Assembly (NCBI GenBank): GCA_028386065.3
Contig: JAKUCV010001646.1
Location: forward strand, 1-64,000
Direction of reading: 5' to 3'
Origin: Turnera subulata
Taxonomy: Eukaryota > Streptophyta > Magnoliopsida > Malpighiales > Passifloraceae
Length of the DNA: 64,000 nt
Shown: positions 58,649-64,000 of the stretch, one piece after another
Layout: each line of letters opens with the position of its first letter
Numbering within the stretch: the first letter of the stretch is position 1
Made by a program: the position numbers and the translations under genes
Notes under the pieces: generated by a model
What the model was told of the DNA's origin: nothing
Seen by the model: the letters and a program-made list of their open reading frames with translations, nothing else
Database searches by the model: none

Positions 58649-59648
58649 GAAGAGACTATAATTATTTAATTTATAGCTAATGTTAGTAGCTTCATGAATG
58701 AGCATTGTACTACACTATTGAATGAGCAGCCGCGGGACCTAGGAAAAGGGGTTTGAGGGGGTCAAATCAAGAAGCAAAATGGAGCTAAGTAGATTCAAAC
58801 CTTGAATCACTTTATGTAGGCTAAGTACTCAAGCAAAAAAAAAAAATATTTTGTACAAGTAGTACTAAATTAATGGCAAATCTTATGTTTGAATTGACCA
58901 TAATTAAATTTACTGTAAACTTAGTTTTAAATGGTTTGACAGAACTTATCAATTAAGTTAAGTTTGAGCCTAACAAAATCTTAATGAACCGGGTTCAAAC
59001 TTAATATTTTAAGCTTGCTTGTAATACTTGGGTGACTGATTTAGTTTTCTAACAAGCAGACCAAACCGATATGTTGAACTACCGACAATTGTTGGCATGA
59101 GTGGTAACGAGCTCAATGTTTATGATTTAAATCTTGCCTTGTCTGTGGAAAGTACAATATTAACAGCCCGTTTGGTATCATGGAATTGAATTCAATTTCA
59201 AGAATTGAAATCAATTCCTTAGTTTGGTATAATTCTATTTAACTTAAAATAGGAATTGAATTCTATTTTTTATTTTTGGATCAATATTTTGGTAATATTT
59301 TAAATCCAAGCAAAACCTATCGGATTTAGAATTCAATTCCATTAGAAAAGTACTGGTATGTCTAAATGACAAAAATGACTCTATACTCTTATTTTATTTT
59401 TTTCAACAAAAGGACAACTTAGGTAATTTTAGCAATTTAATTGATAATTTGATTTATACCAAAAATTGGAATTGAACTCAATTCCTCATTATTAAAAAGT
59501 ATACCAAACATGGGAATTGATTTCATAATAAATTCAAATTTAAAATTTTTAATGGTCTGAATTCAATTTCAATTCCAAATTGATACCAAACGGACTTTGA
59601 AAGAGATACCTACATAATGAGTCTGGCGGGACATCAATCTCGGTTTTG
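58649..59648 (+). repeat. right copy of about 1-kb direct duplication flanking a LINE
   Basis: Begins immediately after the LINE poly(A) with GAAGAGACTATAATTA and ends CTCGGTTTTG, then unique sequence follows. Differs from the left copy at only scattered positions. Includes the second MITE copy (59164-59599). Confidence 0.93.
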
Positions 59649-60104
59649 TAAATTTGCGACCAGCTTTGTTTCAACATATTTGTATTCGTAATAGCTACTG
59701 GGTTTGAGCTTAAATTTTCAATTTTGTGGAGTGTATAGGGTAGCGGAAAAAAGGTAGAATAAAGGTAGGATAAAGCATTGGTTACTGAGAAAATTGTTGT
59801 AATTGTGTTGCAGTCATTAACGGCAAAAAATAGTAGAGTTTGTTTTTGGATATTTTTTTTCGTGATTATATTTTGAGGTTTTCACACCTAGAAGGTTTGT
59901 GTTTTTGTGGATAAATTCTGTAAGAGATTCTTATTGTACTAATATTTCTATATTAGGGAAGATTTAAGAATCATGGGTATAGGCAAGTTTAAGGTCGAAT
60001 CATTTTAAATTCTTGTGTCCTGTTTTATTTGTATTCCCAAATCTTTGCAATTTTTCCCAACTAGTAGTGGAGCACAGGTTTGATACAGGTTCATCAATGG
60101 TAGT
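59649..60104. other. unassigned sequence
   Basis: AT-rich, no gene or repeat boundary seen. Confidence 0.4.
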
Positions 60105-60109
60105 TATAG

Positions 60110-63004
60110 TGAAACGCCCCGACCCGTATTTACCGTACACAGTAAACACGTGCCGAAACTATTCTTATTGATAGGAAACACAGCACATCACGCATGTATT
60201 TTACAGCAGCAAACCATATATTACAATCGTCACCCATACACGGGGACCATTATTCAGCAGTACACAGCTCACTATATACAACAATAACAGAGAAAAGAGC
60301 AAGCAGTCACAGTAGCGGAATTACAATACAGCATCATGTGCAACAGAACAGCAGCGGAAGACTCTATGCACATGCAGCGAGGTATGGATCCGGAGTCAGG
60401 TGGAGAAGAAAGCAGCAGCCATCGAACGTCGTACCTGAACTACGAAGCAACTAAACCTACGGGATGAAACCCCGCAGGCGAGGGGTGAGTCCGAAGTGCT
60501 CACCGACGAAGGATAAACAGAGATATATATCAACCGTAATACTTTCGAAGTAAGCACAAACAACACAACAGAAGAATCCAACATAACATCACAACAGAAG
60601 AATCTTACTAGAACATAACTAAGCCAAGACCAAAAGAATGCTTTTTTTTATTACCAATTTTATCTTCCGGGCCCCGTCACTAGACAAGCTAGGGTCGTAC
60701 CTGGTTATTAACTAATTCTGGATGCTAGGCCAAATCACAATCCGGGATCAACATCCCAATACCAACAAATCCGGGATCAACATCCCAATATCACAAATCC
60801 GGGATCAACATTCCAATAACAACATCATCCGGGATCAACATCCCCATCAACCAACCAAACCGGCCATGACACCATAGAACTAGTCTCTAACCATCTAGTC
60901 GTACCACTACTTTCCATGTGACAATTATATCATCATCTCAAATTCAATTCCAATTCCATTACTCTATCATCAATTATTCAACTTTTTATTATCTCGGATT
61001 AATTCACAGGCTCAACCAACCAGCAATCTCATATCACTATTTATTCACAAATAACAGTCCAATGGTTACTCACAATACCACAATCCAACAACACAATCCA
61101 GCAACATCACGGCAATATCTACCGCAATCAAATAGCGAACAATAATCATCAACAATTTCCATAGCAATCATATAACAGTCAATAATCAATTCAGCAGTTC
61201 AATCAAACAACAAAAACAAACACAGTATCACAGGCACATATCTAAGGTTATCCATTCTCACCTTAGCCGATTATCAGTTTTGGAAATGCCCCACAGACTC
61301 CAAGTCCGGTTCCACAGGTATTTGCTCGTTATCAACTCCTATATCCAACAAATAATATGCACACATAAGTGATATGCAAATTTCATGCTACTACTGTATA
61401 CCGAAAAATAATTACTAACTTGTCTCGGTTACTTCCCCGGGTTATTTTTCCATTATCAGCATCATTCACCATTTATTTCCAGTGTCAAAAATAATACTAC
61501 ACTTATACCTATACCTATACCCAGATACTATTCCGGTACAATACTTCTTTGATAATACCCTTTCCATATTTATTTCTGTAAGTATGTACTTTCCACAATT
61601 ATTATTTATTGATTATTATTATTACTATTTTTATTTTCCTTTTTCCCCAATTATCTCCTCAAATTAATTACTCCTTTATCATATTTATTTATATATCTTC
61701 CAGAACACAAATTATCTTTATTCCCAAAAATATATCTATTTTATTTTCCAGAATATTATTTTCCTAAATTATATCCCTTTTTATTATTTTTTTCCAATTA
61801 ATTCTCTTTTTTCAGAATTTTTATCTATTCCAGAAATTTCTTTTTTTTTTTTCTGGACTGGGCTGGACTATGTAGCCCATGACCAAGCCCAGGTGCAGGG
61901 CCCAGGCCATGGCTCCGAGCCCAGCTCCATGGTCCAAAACAGGTGACAAGAGCCCAGGCCCGCTGGTCCCCAGCCCATCTGCAACACAGCCCAGGAGCGC
62001 GTCCGGGTCGACCTGACCCAGAGCCACGGCCCGACGTGTGAGACGTGTCGAGCACACATCCGGGTTGTCCTCAACCTGTGGATGGCTCACCTCGGGTCTC
62101 TTCGAGCGACGACGAACGGCAGCGCAGCGAGCGGCGGATGGCGAGGCATCGGCGACGAGGCGGCTGGTGGCGCGACCTACTGTGGCTGTCGACGAGCGGT
62201 AGGAGGAGGTGCAGCCCGTCGGGTTCAGAGCCGTGGACGGTGCGTCGGTCTGCGGAACTGGGAGGCGAGGGTGGCGTCAAGGCGGCGACGGCGAGAGGGA
62301 GGCAATAGTGAGGGCGGTGTCCCGTGCGGCGGCGTAGTTCACTCCCTCGTGAACAGTGACCATGGTGAAGAGGAGGAAGGTGACGGTGACGTGGCGTGTT
62401 TGGGTTGGGTGTTTGGTGTTTTTCTTCTTTTCCTTTTTTACTGATATGGGTTTTGTGTGATGAATTGTTGCACTGGTTTTGAATTTTTGCAGAGGAGGAG
62501 ACGGGAAGGAAAAAAACTGGCAGTGGGTTTGCAGAGGATGAGTACTGGGTTCAGTTCTTCTTTGCAGGCAGAGAAATGGTGCACGGGAAAAGGAGAAGAA
62601 AAGCAGAGAAAGAACCAAGGCATGCAGGACAAAGGCTCGGCACGGGCATGTACTAGCTATTCACATGCCTCACAGTGAATGGCGGCTGCAGCCCCCTCAC
62701 TGTGCAGCATGTGAGGCGGGTTCTGTCCGGACCAGAAAATAACTAATGTACCCCCTTGACTTTATTTCTGGCCCGATAATTTGGGGTTAATCCCGACTTT
62801 TCTAAAGATTCCTGGACCCGAAAAATTCCAACTTGATCGGGAAAATCCGTAGAAAAATCCCGAGCGTGGGACAAGGCTCGGTTTCGGAATCCGATGCACG
62901 AATTACCATAAATTAATTACCCAAGATTAATTTAAATGGTAAATAACTGTAAAATAAATTTTACGATGACGGTAAAAACTTAAAAAATTACCCGAGCTGT
63001 TACA
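60110..63004 (-). mobile_element. solo LTR related to element 1, inverted
   Basis: On the minus strand it starts TGTAACAGCTCGGG and ends GGGGCGTTTCA. Perfect target duplication TATAG at 60105-60109 and 63005-63009. It shares with element 1 the terminal sequences, a donor-like AAGGTGAGAATGGA (61251-61266), the GGTGAG...CTCACC hairpin (60484-60504) and the GGGAT/ATCCC array. The 62080-62400 region is the GC-rich leader block, and its frames are not supported as genes. Confidence 0.92.
60744..60844 (-). repeat. array of four short hairpins (inverted solo LTR)
   Basis: Units at 60744-60757, 60773-60786, 60801-60814 (one mismatch) and 60831-60844, each GGGAT...ATCCC, about 29 bp apart. It is the same array type as in elements 1 and 3. 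Confidence 0.88.
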
Positions 63005-63009
63005 TATAG

Positions 63010-63309
63010 TCACAAAGTTTGAGGTGGATAGTTTGATGGTACGAAGGATTTCAGTCTCTAGTAAAGTAATATCAGTGATCTATTAGTACAACAAGAGTTG
63101 ATGAAAACGCGCTTTAACAAGGAGAGAAAACAATAGGACATGAAGAATGGAGACTATGAGGAACTTGAGTAGTGATTTGTCAGTAGCATCAGATTGATAC
63201 TTGTACTAAATTTGAGGTACAGTGTGATGGAAGAGACATGTCCTGTAAAGCTGATAAAGAAACTGGTGGATATTTACATATTGAAGTCACCCACATACCA
63301 TTGTTCATG
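63010..63309. other. sequence left of gag fragment
   Basis: Probably decayed Copia-like DNA continuous with the fragment that follows, but no motif is readable. Confidence 0.35.
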
Positions 63310-63470
63310 AAGATGGAGCTGTACTAGTTGAAGATACAACAAGGTACACATGTAGTAAATCACATTAATAGATTTAATAAATTAATTATTGAGTTAGCTA
63401 CGGTTGATTTGACATTTTTAGTGTCTCTACTACACTCATATGATAATTTGAGAAATTCATTATGTTGGGA
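63310..63470 (+). pseudogene. Ty1/Copia gag fragment
   Basis: Reads MKMELY then, after a stop, LKIQQGTHVVNHINRFNKLI, IELATVDL...FLVSLLHSYDNLRNSL. This parallels the Copia gag (UBN2-type) block 'L..LKM.EG.SV..H...FN.L...L...L.SLP.S..N'. It is short, contains a stop and lacks the zinc knuckle and protease. A dead remnant. Confidence 0.65.
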
Positions 63471-63634
63471 AGTAGACTCGTTCGATTGCAGATGTGACAA
63501 TAGTTCGAATGGAGAATTTCAAATTGAACCAATCTGCCAGGTGAAGATATCGTTGTAGCTTAGGTTAAGCGTGGCAGGGGCCGTCATGGTCTAACCAGTT
63601 TTGAAAAAATTCTAGATCCGGTTCGAAAGGAAGA

Positions 63635-64000
63635 TGAAGCGCCCCGACTCGTATTTACCGTACACAGTAAACACGTGCCGGAACTGTGACAACCCGACCA
63701 ATCAAACCCAGCATACAGTGTATAAAACATAACCCCTGGCTCGACAGCCCAAAAATATAAACTGCAATATGGCCCTACGGCCCAACATCAATAACAGCAG
63801 TAATAACTCAACTGGCCCAGTGGCCCAACAATAATAAAAGTATGCACAGCGGAAGACTTATAACTCACATGACGACACATGCAAAGCCCAATGCAACTAA
63901 TGGATCCGAGTCCTGTCCGAGGGTACGCTTCAGCTTGCCCCGTACGTTCCTGCACTACAAACAACTCATCCTACAGGATGAAACCCCGCAGGCGAGGGGT
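63635..64000 (-). mobile_element. inverted LTR related to element 1, cut by window end
   Basis: The plus strand starts TGAAGCGCCCCGACTCG, matching the LTR 3' terminus of element 1 family (GGGGCGTTTCA with a changed base). It continues through GTGTTTACTGTGTACGG- and CGGAACTGTGACAACC-type sequence (in complement) to the conserved CGCCTGCGGGGTTTCATCC block at 63975-64000. No primer site adjoins the left side, which favours a solo LTR or a 3' LTR. Confidence 0.85.

Noticed and set aside
56214..59648. 1-kb direct repeats as LTRs of a small retrotransposon
   Set aside because: They lack TG...CA ends, primer site and purine tract; the enclosed DNA is a LINE with poly(A), and the edges match its junctions.

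Overview
The window is repeat-rich nuclear DNA from a flowering plant, probably a eudicot. The evidence is intron-bearing fragments of plant-type genes (an AAP-family amino acid permease and a FAR1-related/FRS gene), long-LTR Ty3/gypsy retrotransposons, plant L1-type LINE remnants, Mutator-like foldback elements and TATAAATA promoters in LTRs. I see no intact ordinary host gene, no tRNA or rRNA gene, and nothing bacterial. The species cannot be named from the sequence alone.

Layout. 1-5553: a head-to-head inverted duplication of a decayed amino acid permease, a Mutator-like foldback (2083-3191), a LINE reverse-transcriptase scrap and a tRNA-type SINE head. 5559-13517: a structurally complete but gag/pol-less LTR retrotransposon (LTRs about 2.8 kb, target duplication AAAGG). 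Its short interior carries two antisense reading frames with their own TATA boxes; one contains a truncated L1-type endonuclease module. 14320-16525: a FRS pseudogene. 17020-41411: a 24-kb nest whose outer element is a Tat/Ogre-like retrotransposon (tRNA-Arg-type primer site). A second gag/pol-less LTR element (20489-29270), a reversed partial LTR element (about 34.2-38.3 kb) and three Mutator-like TIR elements have inserted into it. 41458-44962: poorly resolved inverted-repeat elements. 46886-47727: a LINE-like retro-insertion. 48090-53399: a solo LTR (target duplication TAGAT) carrying another LINE-like insertion. 56214-59648: a LINE ORF1 fragment flanked by two copies of about 1 kb of target DNA. 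60110-63004: an inverted solo LTR (target duplication TATAG). 63310-63470: a Copia gag scrap. 63635-64000: the start of another inverted LTR.

The most unusual signal is not a gene. Several LTRs, and the 3' region of the Tat-like element, hold tandem arrays of short hairpins. The loop is nearly constant while the two stem arms change together (for example GGGAT/ATCCC, GGGTT/AACCC, GGGAC/GTCCC and GGCAT/ATGCC around a GTTG-like loop; and TCGGGA/TCCCGA, TTGGGA/TCCCAA, GACAAGGA/TCCTTGTC and ATAGA/TCTAT around a TGAGATGAT loop). Other strong points are the roughly 1-kb target duplication flanking a LINE and the antisense gene cassette in a non-autonomous LTR element.

The parts do not form an operon-like system. 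They record nested transposition. Order of insertion: outer Tat-like element first, then the LTR element at 20489 and the reversed LTR element, then the TIR elements inside their LTRs.
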